Position numbers and translations under genes: made by a program
The notes under the pieces: model-generated
What the model saw: only the letters and a program-made list of their open reading frames with translations
What the model was told of the DNA's origin: nothing
Databases searched by the model: none
Origin: G963663775 sp963663775
GTDB taxonomy: Bacteria; Bacillota; Clostridia; Oscillospirales; Butyricicoccaceae
NCBI GenBank assembly: GCA_963663775.1
Contig: OY760624.1
Location: 2,418,001-2,482,000 of the forward strand
Reading direction: 5' to 3'
DNA: 64,000 bases
Shown: positions 1-8,202 of the stretch, piece after piece
Position numbering within the stretch: the first letter of the stretch is position 1
Layout: the number at the start of each line of letters is the position of its first letter

Positions 1-2
1 GT

Positions 3-1469
3 GCGCTGAAGGCACAGGGAGATAATCTCAAACAGCAAGTGATCCGTATTACAAAGGTCACTTCCAAACTCGTGACACGCATCCTCACATTTGTACGAAA
101 TACCATCACCAGCTTTTTACGTGCGCCCCAAAGTCGAGAAGATTATGTGGGTGCAGGAAGGTATTTGCTGTCCAAACGATTGGTTTTTATGTGCATTGCG
201 GCATTTTTAGGGGCAGTTACCGTATGCGTGTGTGTCATTTATCCATGGATGGATGGGCGTTTGTGGGTGAGCCATATGGAACTGAACAGTGAAAAGTTTT
301 TAAGTTTCAGCGGCAAAGCGCAAGTCTATGATTCCGGCGGTGTCACCATTTACCAGGGCGATATGGTGGACGGTGCGCTGACCGGAACAGGCAGGCAATA
401 CGATACTGACGGTATTTTACTCTATGAAGGTAATTTTGAAGATGGGCAGTACAGCGGGCAAGGGCGATATTATATAGCGCATGTTTTGCGGTATGATGGT
501 GCATTCAGCAACAATTTATATCAAGGAGAGGGAAACCTGTATAATCAGGACAGCCGTTTAATTTACAGTGGTCCATTTGTCGCAGGACTGCGCAGTGGCA
601 TAGGCACCGCATACAATCCCGAAACAGGAAAAAAATCTTATTTCGGTTCATATGCCGAGGATAAAAAAGAAGGCAACGGCACCGCATTTGCGCAGGATGG
701 AGAAACCATCGTTTACGAAGGGTCTTTTGCGCTGGATGTTTATGCAGGGCAGGGGAAGTTGTATGAAAATGGAAAGCTGCGCTATGCAGGGAGCTTTGCA
801 GAGGGTGTGTTTTCCGGAGATGGTGTGCTCTATGATGCAGACAGCGGCACGATGCTCTATGAGGGGCAATTTCAAAACGGGCAATATAGCGGGGAAGGCA
901 AGTTGTATGACCCTGACAGCGGTAGTCTGCTCTATAGCGGGACATTTGCGAATGGGCGAAGGGATGGCAGTGGTGCGGAATATGACAGCCTTGGGGCTGT
1001 GATTTTTCAGGGGAACTATAAAGACGGTTTGGTTGACCTGATGAGCTATATGGGGCAGGATATGCAGGCGTTTTGTGCGGATTTTGGAAATCCAAGCACC
1101 AAAGAAACGGTTGACGATGTGGAGGTTTGGAATTATCCAAGCAAAAATTTGGTGGTCATTGCAAAGCCGGATATTGTCAATCAAGTGATGGTGTGTTGGA
1201 AGATTATGAGCGGACTGCGTGAAGAATTTTGCAATATTCAAAAAAGCAGTACACAACAAGATGTACAAAATGTGTTGGGTGCTCCATTTACCTCGCTAGA
1301 GCTGACACTGCCCGCCTACAGTCAAAAAGCATTTGCCGCATTGGGTGCAACCGTTCCCAACGGTGCCACTGTTTTGAGCGAAAAATATTTGCAAAGCGGA
1401 TACTACATTCGGGTCTACTATGATGCACCACAAGGAAAAGCTGCCATTGTTGAGATGTGTGGGTTATAA
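3..1469 (+). CDS. MORN-repeat membrane protein, 5' end outside window
   Basis: The reading frame is open from the left edge, so the N-terminus probably lies outside the window; the first possible start inside is GTG at 39 (476 residues). Numbered from that GTG, a basic segment leads to one hydrophobic span (about 47-70), then roughly ten MORN-type repeats (about 95-350) of the form Y-x-G-x-F-x-x-G-x-x-x-G-x-G. A C-terminal globular part of about 120 residues follows that I do not recognise. One membrane anchor followed by repeats suggests the repeats lie outside the membrane. MORN repeats in other proteins bind lipids or act as scaffolds; no enzyme domain is visible. The next gene starts 17 bases after the stop, so the two are probably co-transcribed. 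Function unknown. Confidence 0.8.
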   Translation, partial: ALKAQGDNLKQQVIRITKVTSKLVTRILTFVRNTITSFLRAPQSREDYVGAGRYLLSKRLVFMCIAAFLGAVTVCVCVIYPWMDGRLWVSHMELNSEKFLSFSGKAQVYDSGGVTIYQGDMVDGALTGTGRQYDTDGILLYEGNFEDGQYSGQGRYYIAHVLRYDGAFSNNLYQGEGNLYNQDSRLIYSGPFVAGLRSGIGTAYNPETGKKSYFGSYAEDKKEGNGTAFAQDGETIVYEGSFALDVYAGQGKLYENGKLRYAGSFAEGVFSGDGVLYDADSGTMLYEGQFQNGQYSGEGKLYDPDSGSLLYSGTFANGRRDGSGAEYDSLGAVIFQGNYKDGLVDLMSYMGQDMQAFCADFGNPSTKETVDDVEVWNYPSKNLVVIAKPDIVNQVMVCWKIMSGLREEFCNIQKSSTQQDVQNVLGAPFTSLELTLPAYSQKAFAALGATVPNGATVLSEKYLQSGYYIRVYYDAPQGKAAIVEMCGL

Positions 1470-1486
1470 GAAAGACGGTGAAACAC

Positions 1487-2755
1487 ATGAGAGAAAACCG
1501 AAAAAAATGGGTTGCAGCATGGACTATTATGGCGTTGTGTATGTCAAGCCTGACACAAACGGTGCGCGGGGTTGATTCCAATACCACAGCAAATCCTTCT
1601 GCTGTGCAGAGCGATACGGCAGAAACCACAACCGATGCAGCTGACACCACTACGCCGAGTAATGAGAGCGGTTCCACACAAGCGCCTTCCACGGACACTG
1701 CTGCAACGGATACCACGGCAGCAGATGCAGAACAGCAAGCCGTATATGAAAGCATTATGCAAAGCTTGGCAGAAAGTGCCTCTACGGAAGACGTCAAAAA
1801 ACAGTTGGAGGCAATCAAACAACAGGCAAGCCTAACAGGTGACACCGCGTTACAAAGTTATGCGGAATATATGGAGCAAATTTTGGATTTGCAGCAACAG
1901 ATTCAAGATTTACAAGGGTTGATTGCGGGATTGCAATATAATACGCCAGAGCTTGCCACGTTGGATGCCGCATTGCAAAACAGCATGGCGTTGGATATGA
2001 CCTTGGAAGAGGTTCTTTCAATTTTGCCGGACGATGCACGTGGATTGCTGACCGATTTAGATGTATCCAGTGTGGAGGGATATGCCGACTGCTATGCTGA
2101 AATTTTAGACATGATTGCAGAAAGTACAAAAGATGTTGTTATTCCACCGGAAACCATTGGTGCGGATGTGGTTTCCATCCGATTGGCAGCAGTGTCCGCA
2201 GCAGAGCGTTCGTATTTTGCCGTTTTGCTGCTGCAGCTTGCACAAGACGGCGGTTTGCTGACAGAATCAGAAGCACTGGCTGCTTGTATGCAGCAGTTGG
2301 CGGCACAATTGGAGCAAGCATATAATCCCTATACAAGCGCACAGCTGCAAGCATTGCAAAAGGGATCGAATCAATTTAAAGATTGCGGGAAATATGCAGA
2401 TACGCTGTCGGCAAGTCAATTGGTGGTAATGGGTAAACAATTGATACTCAAAAATGCACCTATTTGCTATAAAGACCAGATTTTAATCTCAATGCAGGAT
2501 GTTGCGGCGTATTTCCATGGCACCATTCAGCAGTCAGAAACTTCCGATGCAGTGTCCATACAAGCAGGTACTTTGCTAATAGAAGTGCAAAAAGGGGAAA
2601 GTGTGTGTTATATCGATGATGTCACCTATGCGTTACAGGCACCAATATTATGGTTTCAGAATCAGACCTATGTTTCAGTAGAAGTCTTGGCGCATGCTAT
2701 AGGCACGTCATATATCTCTTTGCCAAAACAGCACTGTTTCATTATGCGTACATAA
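1487..2755 (+). CDS. Exported protein with copper-amine-oxidase-N-like C-terminal domain
   Basis: The 422-residue protein starts at ATG 1487; an in-frame GTG at 1457 overlaps the upstream gene and lacks a ribosome site. A basic N-terminus and a hydrophobic stretch (about 9-28) look like a signal peptide. A Thr/Ser/Ala/Asp-rich linker (about 30-85) follows, then a helical Gln/Leu-rich region that could form a coiled coil (about 95-165). The last 110 residues have short beta-rich segments resembling the Cu_amine_oxidN1 domain, common in exported clostridial proteins and without oxidase activity there. It lies directly behind the MORN protein and may work with it at the cell surface. The fold assignment is moderate and the function is unknown. 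Confidence 0.65.
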   Translation: MRENRKKWVAAWTIMALCMSSLTQTVRGVDSNTTANPSAVQSDTAETTTDAADTTTPSNESGSTQAPSTDTAATDTTAADAEQQAVYESIMQSLAESASTEDVKKQLEAIKQQASLTGDTALQSYAEYMEQILDLQQQIQDLQGLIAGLQYNTPELATLDAALQNSMALDMTLEEVLSILPDDARGLLTDLDVSSVEGYADCYAEILDMIAESTKDVVIPPETIGADVVSIRLAAVSAAERSYFAVLLLQLAQDGGLLTESEALAACMQQLAAQLEQAYNPYTSAQLQALQKGSNQFKDCGKYADTLSASQLVVMGKQLILKNAPICYKDQILISMQDVAAYFHGTIQQSETSDAVSIQAGTLLIEVQKGESVCYIDDVTYALQAPILWFQNQTYVSVEVLAHAIGTSYISLPKQHCFIMRT

Positions 2756-2773
2756 ACCGATTTGGACAAAAAT

Positions 2774-2812
2774 AAAGCCCTCTCGGCTTTTCGCTGAGGG
2801 GGGCTTTGTTTT
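2774..2812 (+). terminator. Rho-independent terminator after the MORN/exported pair
   Basis: A GC-rich stem (arms AAAGCCC...CTC and GAG...GGGCTTT) with a short loop is followed by a T-rich stretch, 19 bases after the stop at 2755. It separates these genes from the leftward AraC gene. Confidence 0.75.
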
Positions 2813-2833
2813 GGGTATCTTCTACGAAATGGT

Positions 2834-3658
2834 TTAGCGGAAATCAATGGTTAGTCGTTGCAAATACGAAGATTTTTTTACGAGTTTCTGATATTCTGTA
2901 GGCGTAATGGCAATCAGTTTTTTAAACTCACGGATAAAATGCGACTGGTCAAAATAACCAGACGCAATACTGATGTCTGTCAATCGGTCATCTTGATGAT
3001 GGTTCATCAGCTGAATCGCATTTTGAAATTGCATAATTTTCGCAAAGGTTTTGGGCGATATGCCAATATGATGACAGAACACCATGTTAATATAGCGGGT
3101 GGAATAGCCCGTTGCCGCAGCAAGCTCTTGGACTTTGATATTTCCCACGGCGGCAATTATCTGGTCATTTAAGTATTTTACCAACCGATTTTTACTGTTT
3201 TTCATTGTTTTGGATGATATATCCTGTAGGCTTGCCAGATAATCATCCAAAAACAGCTGGACACATGCACGCCAGTTTTGTGTTTCTTCGATTTTTTTGG
3301 AAACATCTTTGTTTTTAATGACATCGGTTAAATCCAATTCGTGTGCAATCAACTCTTCCATGCTTACAGACAGATTGGTGGGAAGGACACTTGGCAGAAA
3401 GCGAATGCCAAAATATTCGTTGTTCTTTTGATTGGCAAGAGCGGTTTGGTGCAATACCGTACCACATGCACGGGCATGTACGCCTGCATCACTCTTTTCA
3501 AAGAAAATATCGACACATCCATCTGGAATGGCACTGATTTTTTCAAAATCATCACAATTCTGTTGATAATTATAGATGTGTGCGATTCCATTGCGCATCA
3601 CCGGCTTTTTATGATATTGATTTGTCGCAAAAACAAAGTATGGCTGTACGGGTGTCAC
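2834..3658 (-). CDS. AraC-family transcriptional regulator with DUF6597-like N-domain
   Basis: The first in-frame ATG (3679) has no good ribosome site. The sequence GAGAGAGGTG inside those first codons sits 8 bases before GTG 3658, which I take as the start (274 residues). The N-terminal part carries PDGCVDIFFEK, typical of the DUF6597 sensor domain of some AraC regulators. The last 100 residues form the double helix-turn-helix, including the DISIASGYFDQSHFIREFKK stretch. It lies downstream of the ornithine-cyclodeaminase-family gene in the same direction, but a strong 23-bp hairpin (3696-3747) separates them, so it probably has its own promoter. Ligand and targets are unknown. Confidence 0.85.
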   Translation of the reverse strand: MTPVQPYFVFATNQYHKKPVMRNGIAHIYNYQQNCDDFEKISAIPDGCVDIFFEKSDAGVHARACGTVLHQTALANQKNNEYFGIRFLPSVLPTNLSVSMEELIAHELDLTDVIKNKDVSKKIEETQNWRACVQLFLDDYLASLQDISSKTMKNSKNRLVKYLNDQIIAAVGNIKVQELAAATGYSTRYINMVFCHHIGISPKTFAKIMQFQNAIQLMNHHQDDRLTDISIASGYFDQSHFIREFKKLIAITPTEYQKLVKKSSYLQRLTIDFR

Positions 3659-3695
3659 AATGGTCACCTCTCTCTCCATCGTGCAGATGAACTAT

Positions 3696-3747
3696 AAAAC
3701 AGAACAGGTGCAAAGTTGATGACGCAACTTTGCACCTGTTCTGTTTT
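3696..3747 (-). terminator. 23-bp perfect inverted repeat, probable terminator
   Basis: Perfect 23-base arms (beginning AAAACAGAACAGG and ending CCTGTTCTGTTTT) enclose a 6-base loop. On the minus strand the hairpin ends in TTTTATAG and lies 62 bases after the stop of the gene at 3810-4943. It is also only 37 bases upstream of the AraC start, so a role as a regulator binding site cannot be excluded. Confidence 0.65.
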
Positions 3748-3809
3748 CAGAATACCAGTTTTCATGCGGTCTGTCAATCATAATATCTTCCTTTGTTTAG
3801 AATTCGGCT

Positions 3810-4943
3810 TTAAGCAAGCGAGGGCGTTTCCCACAAATTCAACCGAGTTCCGATACCTTTTTTCAGTGCATTGCGGTAGCAAATGGTTCCCCATGCCACA
3901 TCCTCGACCGGCATACCACCAACAGAATAAATGATGATTTCGCCATCCTTACGGTGTGTCGGAACCTTGCCAATCAAGATATCGCCAAGGTCATCGATGT
4001 CCTCACGCTGCATCTTGCCTTCCTGCATGAGGTCCATACAGTGCACTGCAGGGATCGGAATAGTATGATATGCCGGATAGCCGCATTCCTCTTCCCATGC
4101 TTCATAAAGCTGGATGTTATCGGTGACGGTGCGTGCACGATGAAGGATAAAGTCATCATCAAACCGTGCTGCAGCGGGGCAGAGGAAGAGTGTACCGGGT
4201 GCAATCCATGCTTCGCTGACATAGGGATAATCGCTAGGGTCACCTGTCGGACTAGAGGTGCATAGGCAGACGATGTCACTGCCCCGCACAGCCGCTTCCA
4301 CGGTATCCACCACCTCGATGTGCTTGACTGCTGGATATTCTTCCTTTAGGTGCTGTACAAAGTTTTCGATAGATTTTGTGCTGCGCCCTTTGATTTTGAC
4401 CGTTTCAATGCCGTCACGTACCGCCATAATCGCCGCAAAAGAAGTTTTGCTCATGACCCCTGGACCGACCACGCCGACCACCTTTGCATCTTCCTTTGCA
4501 AAATATTTAACGCCCACGCCGGGCACTGCGCCTGTGCGATATGCACTCAGGACATTTGCAGACATATATGCAAGCGGTGCGCCCGTGTCCTTATCATTGA
4601 GCGTCAGCATTAGGATGGAGCGTGGAAGCCCCTTTTGTTTATTATCTGCGTTGGAGCCATACCACTTCATGCCCGCCATGTCAAATTTGCCGCCCAGATA
4701 GGCGGGCATCGCCATAAAACGACGATCCGGACCGTTCTTGGGCATGTTCGGAAACGCAGGTGCATCAGGAAAGGTCATCATCACACCGTGTGAATTGCCA
4801 TTCGCCCCACCCATGCGGAAATCGCCCAGTTTCATCAGCTTGAACATTTCCTCCATTGCGTCCACACAGCCTGCCATGTCCTTGACGCCGGCGTTTATCA
4901 TATCTTGCTCATTCAAATACAGAAAATCAATGTTTGTATTCAT
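3810..4943 (-). CDS. Ornithine cyclodeaminase/mu-crystallin family protein (tyramine-oxidase-subunit-B-like)
   Basis: This 377-residue protein has the family's Rossmann segment, VVGVVGPGVMSKTSFAA (about 154-170), and conserved surrounding blocks such as KWYGSN, GLPRSILMLTL, SANVLSAYRTGAVPG and the C-terminal VGGMPVEDVAWG. Members bind NAD(P) and act on amino or imino acids, for example ornithine to proline or ketimine reduction. The C-terminal pattern ending LNLWETPSLA matches what I recall of proteins annotated as tyramine oxidase subunit B; that name implies no proven function here. It has a strong ribosome site (AGGAGG) 7-8 bases before ATG. It stands alone between two hairpins, and a promoter-terminator pair in its leader suggests regulated transcription. 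Confidence 0.8.
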   Translation of the reverse strand: MNTNIDFLYLNEQDMINAGVKDMAGCVDAMEEMFKLMKLGDFRMGGANGNSHGVMMTFPDAPAFPNMPKNGPDRRFMAMPAYLGGKFDMAGMKWYGSNADNKQKGLPRSILMLTLNDKDTGAPLAYMSANVLSAYRTGAVPGVGVKYFAKEDAKVVGVVGPGVMSKTSFAAIMAVRDGIETVKIKGRSTKSIENFVQHLKEEYPAVKHIEVVDTVEAAVRGSDIVCLCTSSPTGDPSDYPYVSEAWIAPGTLFLCPAAARFDDDFILHRARTVTDNIQLYEAWEEECGYPAYHTIPIPAVHCMDLMQEGKMQREDIDDLGDILIGKVPTHRKDGEIIIYSVGGMPVEDVAWGTICYRNALKKGIGTRLNLWETPSLA

Positions 4944-5002
4944 TTTAGTGCCTCCTAATGTATGTATATGTATCTATCGGTCATTTGATTGTTTCGGAAT
5001 GC

Positions 5003-5074
5003 AAAAAAAGAGCCTGAAACATTGCAGTTCAATGCTTCAGGCTCCATTGCCTTTTCGTTGGTGCCCTTAGTATA
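5003..5074 (-). promoter_or_regulatory. Promoter plus early terminator in the leader (attenuator or short RNA)
   Basis: On the minus strand a TATACT -10 box lies at 5074-5069 with a poor -35. About 18 bases past the likely start comes a hairpin (arms 5010-5023 and 5031-5044, one mismatch, 7-base loop) followed by seven T. Transcripts would stop about 60 bases from the start and 60 bases before the ATG at 4943. This fits an attenuated leader or a small RNA. I do not recognise a known riboswitch class in the short 5' part. Confidence 0.5.
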
Positions 5075-5150
5075 CTAAAAAGAAACCGCACAAAATTGGA
5101 TAAATCGGAAATAGGCACAAAATTTAATGCCATGTAAAAATACGGTGTTT

Positions 5151-5188
5151 ACACGAAAGCGGAGACCAATTGGCCTCCGCTTTCGTGT
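5151..5188. terminator. Symmetric hairpin after the DUF1015 gene
   Basis: Arms ACACGAAAGCGGAG and CTCCGCTTTCGTGT continue inward with one mismatch to a tiny loop. The hairpin lies 25 bases past the stop of the leftward gene at 5213-6532. The better T-run is on the plus strand, so its direction of action is uncertain. Confidence 0.55.
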
Positions 5189-5212
5189 TTTTATGCAATC
5201 GAAACTGCAAGA

Positions 5213-6532
5213 TTACAGCGTAATTTTTTTAGATTCCATATAGTAGCGTTTTTCATGCGCTTCGCCCATGGAGAAGGTTTTGCGCGGCAGTACACCATCC
5301 AAAATGACACCACGGAACAAATCATTTTTTGCAATATCCGGCAAGAAAAATCCCATGTTTTCCGGCTTGGTGCCAAGCTGTTCAACCACATCTTCACCAT
5401 GAATATAGTCAATTTTCGCATCGCTGTTTTGTGACATATATTCATCCAAGAAGGTTTGCAGCGTTGCCAGCGGAATCGACCATTGCGGATTTTCTACAAC
5501 AAGGGTGCGTTTGCATTGTGCTGTGCAGAACGGGAAGACATGCGCCGCAGAAGGTGCAACCGTGCCTTCTGCAAGAATTGCGGTTTTACAGCCATGTGAG
5601 GTATAGAATGCCTCTGCTGCGGACAGCATATGCTCTGCATCAATATGGAACATCACACGATGAATCGGCTCGATAATCAGGCTTTCGTCATGAATATTAA
5701 CAACCTCTACAAGCGCAAAGCGAGCAGGATGATTTTCCATTTCCGCAATAGAGAGGGTTTTCTTGGTTTCTTCCCAATATGCCTTTGCAGTCGCCATAGA
5801 GTGGTTGCCATCGCCGACGGCAAAGGGAAGCAGTGCCAAATCTTCTGTTAAATCATACTTCTGGTTGAATGCGGCACGGTCGCACAGACCTTCCAGCTTA
5901 TCTTCAATGACATCGGTGTCTGCGCCTTGGGGCAGGAACCAACCGCTGATATGTCCGCCATTTTGCATCAAATCTGTATCATAGATTTTTTTGAAATCGT
6001 CTGTGCGTGCAAACAACGGTTCAATAATGCTGCGGGTGGGGTCATCAATCAGCAGCATGATGTGCGGCAGTTCCAAGCTTGCACCCTGCCGAACCTTCAA
6101 GCGGGGCGGGATGCGCTCCACAACGGTTTTTTCGGTGGGACGAATGAGGGATTGCGAGCCAACACGATATTCATACGCTTCCAAATCAACAGAAAGCATC
6201 AGTCCACGGCGTGGAACAGTGCCGCCGGAGAAACGCTCTGTCAAAATCATACCAGCGGGAAGGGGTTGCAAAATGCCGTCTGTTATGTATTGGGTCATGG
6301 TTTCATGAATGGCGGAAACACGTGCTTCCACACCTTCTGCCTCCAAATAGACTTCAGGCAAGGTCAACCGCAGGGTGGACGGTGCATCGCCGACATTTTT
6401 TTCGGTTTCTGCCCAATATTCGGGTTGGGAAGTATATTGGTCACAAGCGACAACCGACCAGCGGGACAAATCTGTGCCTTCTTTCGGCATCATAATATGC
6501 GGTACACGTGTGCAGCGAGTGGTATTTGACAT
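5213..6532 (-). CDS. DUF1015 family protein
   Basis: The 439-residue protein starts at ATG 6532, preceded by GGAGG; an upstream in-frame start at 6562 lacks a ribosome site. It carries the family's hallmark AVGDGNHSMATAKAYWE segment and other conserved blocks (SVVACDQYTSQPEYW, HIMLLIDDPTRSI). DUF1015 proteins are related to the ParB/SerK nucleotide-binding fold, and an archaeal relative is an ADP-dependent serine kinase, so a kinase-like role is possible but unproven. It stands alone, divergent from the spore-protein gene. Confidence 0.8.
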   Translation of the reverse strand: MSNTTRCTRVPHIMMPKEGTDLSRWSVVACDQYTSQPEYWAETEKNVGDAPSTLRLTLPEVYLEAEGVEARVSAIHETMTQYITDGILQPLPAGMILTERFSGGTVPRRGLMLSVDLEAYEYRVGSQSLIRPTEKTVVERIPPRLKVRQGASLELPHIMLLIDDPTRSIIEPLFARTDDFKKIYDTDLMQNGGHISGWFLPQGADTDVIEDKLEGLCDRAAFNQKYDLTEDLALLPFAVGDGNHSMATAKAYWEETKKTLSIAEMENHPARFALVEVVNIHDESLIIEPIHRVMFHIDAEHMLSAAEAFYTSHGCKTAILAEGTVAPSAAHVFPFCTAQCKRTLVVENPQWSIPLATLQTFLDEYMSQNSDAKIDYIHGEDVVEQLGTKPENMGFFLPDIAKNDLFRGVILDGVLPRKTFSMGEAHEKRYYMESKKITL

Positions 6533-6771
6533 CTGTAACAGCCTCCAGTTTATTTGAATCATTTGATGGATTTATTATAGCAGATTTTTCGACAAAAAAA
6601 TAGCGTGTTAGCAGAAAAGTTTTAAAATAGAGAAAAACATATCGCAAACGACATAGGTTTTGGAAACAGGAACAGATATTTCTTGCAATATTCGATAAAA
6701 AACCGCACACAATAAGACCAGCAACCCCAATCAACGAAACAATCAAACCGATGAAAAAGGAGAGAAATACT

Positions 6772-6993
6772 ATGACCACAAGTAAATCTGGTTCTAATAA
6801 GGGTATGGTTCCGGAAGCACGTGCTGCAATGGACCAATTCAAGATGGAGTCTGCAAGCGAAGTGGGCGTCAATTTGCGTCAGGGATATAACGGTGACTTG
6901 ACCTCACGAGAAGCTGGTTCGATTGGCGGGCAGATGGTGAAAAAGATGATTGCATCTTACGAGCAGAATCTGGCGTCTGGCGGACAGCAGTAA
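6772..6993 (+). CDS. Alpha/beta-type small acid-soluble spore protein
   Basis: The 73-residue protein starts at ATG 6772 behind AAAGGAGAG; an earlier in-frame ATG (6751) overlaps that ribosome site. It has the two conserved blocks of the family: a Met-rich segment ending ESASEVGVNL, which includes the site where the germination protease GPR cuts, and the C-terminal SREAGSIGGQMVKKMI. These proteins coat and protect DNA in the dormant spore and are made in the forespore under SigG. Upstream, GCAATA and CACAATA spaced 17 bases apart resemble a SigG promoter only weakly. The gene is direct evidence that this lineage forms spores. Confidence 0.93.
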   Translation: MTTSKSGSNKGMVPEARAAMDQFKMESASEVGVNLRQGYNGDLTSREAGSIGGQMVKKMIASYEQNLASGGQQ

Positions 6994-7089
6994 TCCATCC
7001 GCAGTTTGTTCAGCTGCCCGTGTTTGCAAGCAGAATGGAATAGAATCAATTCCGTCTGAATCAAATGCAACGCAATTGCTGAAAATTGC

Positions 7090-7125
7090 AAGCTGGTCAA
7101 AGTCATACAAGACTTTGACCAGCTT
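7090..7125 (+). terminator. Terminator between spore-protein gene and dehydrogenase operon
   Basis: A 15-base arm (AAGCTGGTCAAAGTC), a 6-base loop, the matching arm and TTTT make a bidirectional-looking terminator for the convergent genes on both sides. Confidence 0.8.
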
Positions 7126-7160
7126 TTGCGTGGTGTATCTTTAAAAATGGATGTATGCGG

Positions 7161-8198
7161 TCAATGTTCAAACGGATACAGCACTACTTCCAGTGCCTCA
7201 CCGCAGCGCATCGCTTCTAAGCCAATACCAAACTTGGTCAGCGGAAGCTTGTGGGTAATCATACTTTTCAAGTTTATTTTGTTGCTTTCCAACAGGTTTG
7301 CAACGTTGCGCAGGGTATTTAATCCGATAAAGTTTCCGTAAATCGTAATACCCCGAGCGGTAATGTCATTTTGCTGAATGGTTTGTGATGCAGCTGCATT
7401 CATGCCGAACAACAAAATAGAACCGCCATTTTTGACCGTTTGCAGGGCATCTGGCAGCAATACGCCGACCGCATCAATGACAATATCTGCACCGATGCCG
7501 TTTGTTTCCGCCAGAACAGCTTGTCGTAAGTCCTCTTGCTTTGGATTGATGACACGGTCAGCACCGTTTTGTAGTGCATGCGTTGTGCGAAGGGGCAAAA
7601 CCTCTGATACAAGCACCTTTCCTGCGCCGCAGGTCTTCAGCAGCGTGGTGAAATAAAGCCCTATCGGACCACCTCCTAAAACCAATGCCGTATCTCCCGG
7701 CATAATCTTTAGCTTTTTGATTGCACCCATGGTGCAGTTGAGCGGTTCTGCAAAGATTGCATCTTCCACGGAAATGTTTTTCGAAAGCTTGACGGCTGCA
7801 CTTTCCGGAAATACGGCATATTGCGCAAACACACCATCAATGTGCACGCCCATGGAGGACATATTCTGACAAAGGTTACTGTTTCCAGACTGACACGCCG
7901 GACAGATGCCGCACGGCAGATTATTATCCAAAATCACGTGGTCGCCTTGCTGGAGTGCGGTGACGCTTGCGCCCACCGCAACAATTTCTGCCACGCATTC
8001 ATGCCCTAGAATAATACCGGGATTTGCGATAACCCCTGGGGGATTGCCTAAAATATGCACATCTGTGCCGCAAATGCTCGCTGCTAGGATTTTTGCAAGC
8101 ACCTGATTGTCTTGGGTGATTGCGGGGATGGGGCGCTTTACAATTTCATAGGTACCAATGTCAGCGAATACCACAGCATCCATTTGTTCTTGTGACAT
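7161..8198 (-). CDS. Zinc-dependent medium-chain alcohol/polyol dehydrogenase
   Basis: The 345-residue protein starts at ATG 8198, ten bases past GGAGG; the upstream in-frame ATG at 8231 lies inside the previous gene. Catalytic zinc ligands are visible as C43 (CGTD), H66-E67 (GHE) and probably E151. Structural zinc ligands are C96, C99, C102 and C110. The NAD-binding GGGPIG lies at 175-180. The family oxidises secondary alcohols of polyols, sugar acids or threonine. It is the last gene of a four-gene leftward operon, 4 bases after the preceding stop, so it probably acts on a polyol or inositol-derived substrate. Specificity cannot be read from the sequence. Confidence 0.9.
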   Translation of the reverse strand: MSQEQMDAVVFADIGTYEIVKRPIPAITQDNQVLAKILAASICGTDVHILGNPPGVIANPGIILGHECVAEIVAVGASVTALQQGDHVILDNNLPCGICPACQSGNSNLCQNMSSMGVHIDGVFAQYAVFPESAAVKLSKNISVEDAIFAEPLNCTMGAIKKLKIMPGDTALVLGGGPIGLYFTTLLKTCGAGKVLVSEVLPLRTTHALQNGADRVINPKQEDLRQAVLAETNGIGADIVIDAVGVLLPDALQTVKNGGSILLFGMNAAASQTIQQNDITARGITIYGNFIGLNTLRNVANLLESNKINLKSMITHKLPLTKFGIGLEAMRCGEALEVVLYPFEH

Positions 8199-8202
8199 AT
8201 GC

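Noticed and set aside
505..1268. Long open frames on the minus strand under the MORN gene
   Set aside because: They are by-products of the repetitive codon pattern of the MORN repeats; no ribosome site and odd composition (many Cys, His, Arg).
5003..5074. Glycine or guanidine riboswitch in the cyclodeaminase leader
   Set aside because: The part before the terminator is only about 20 bases, and the conserved cores of these classes are missing.
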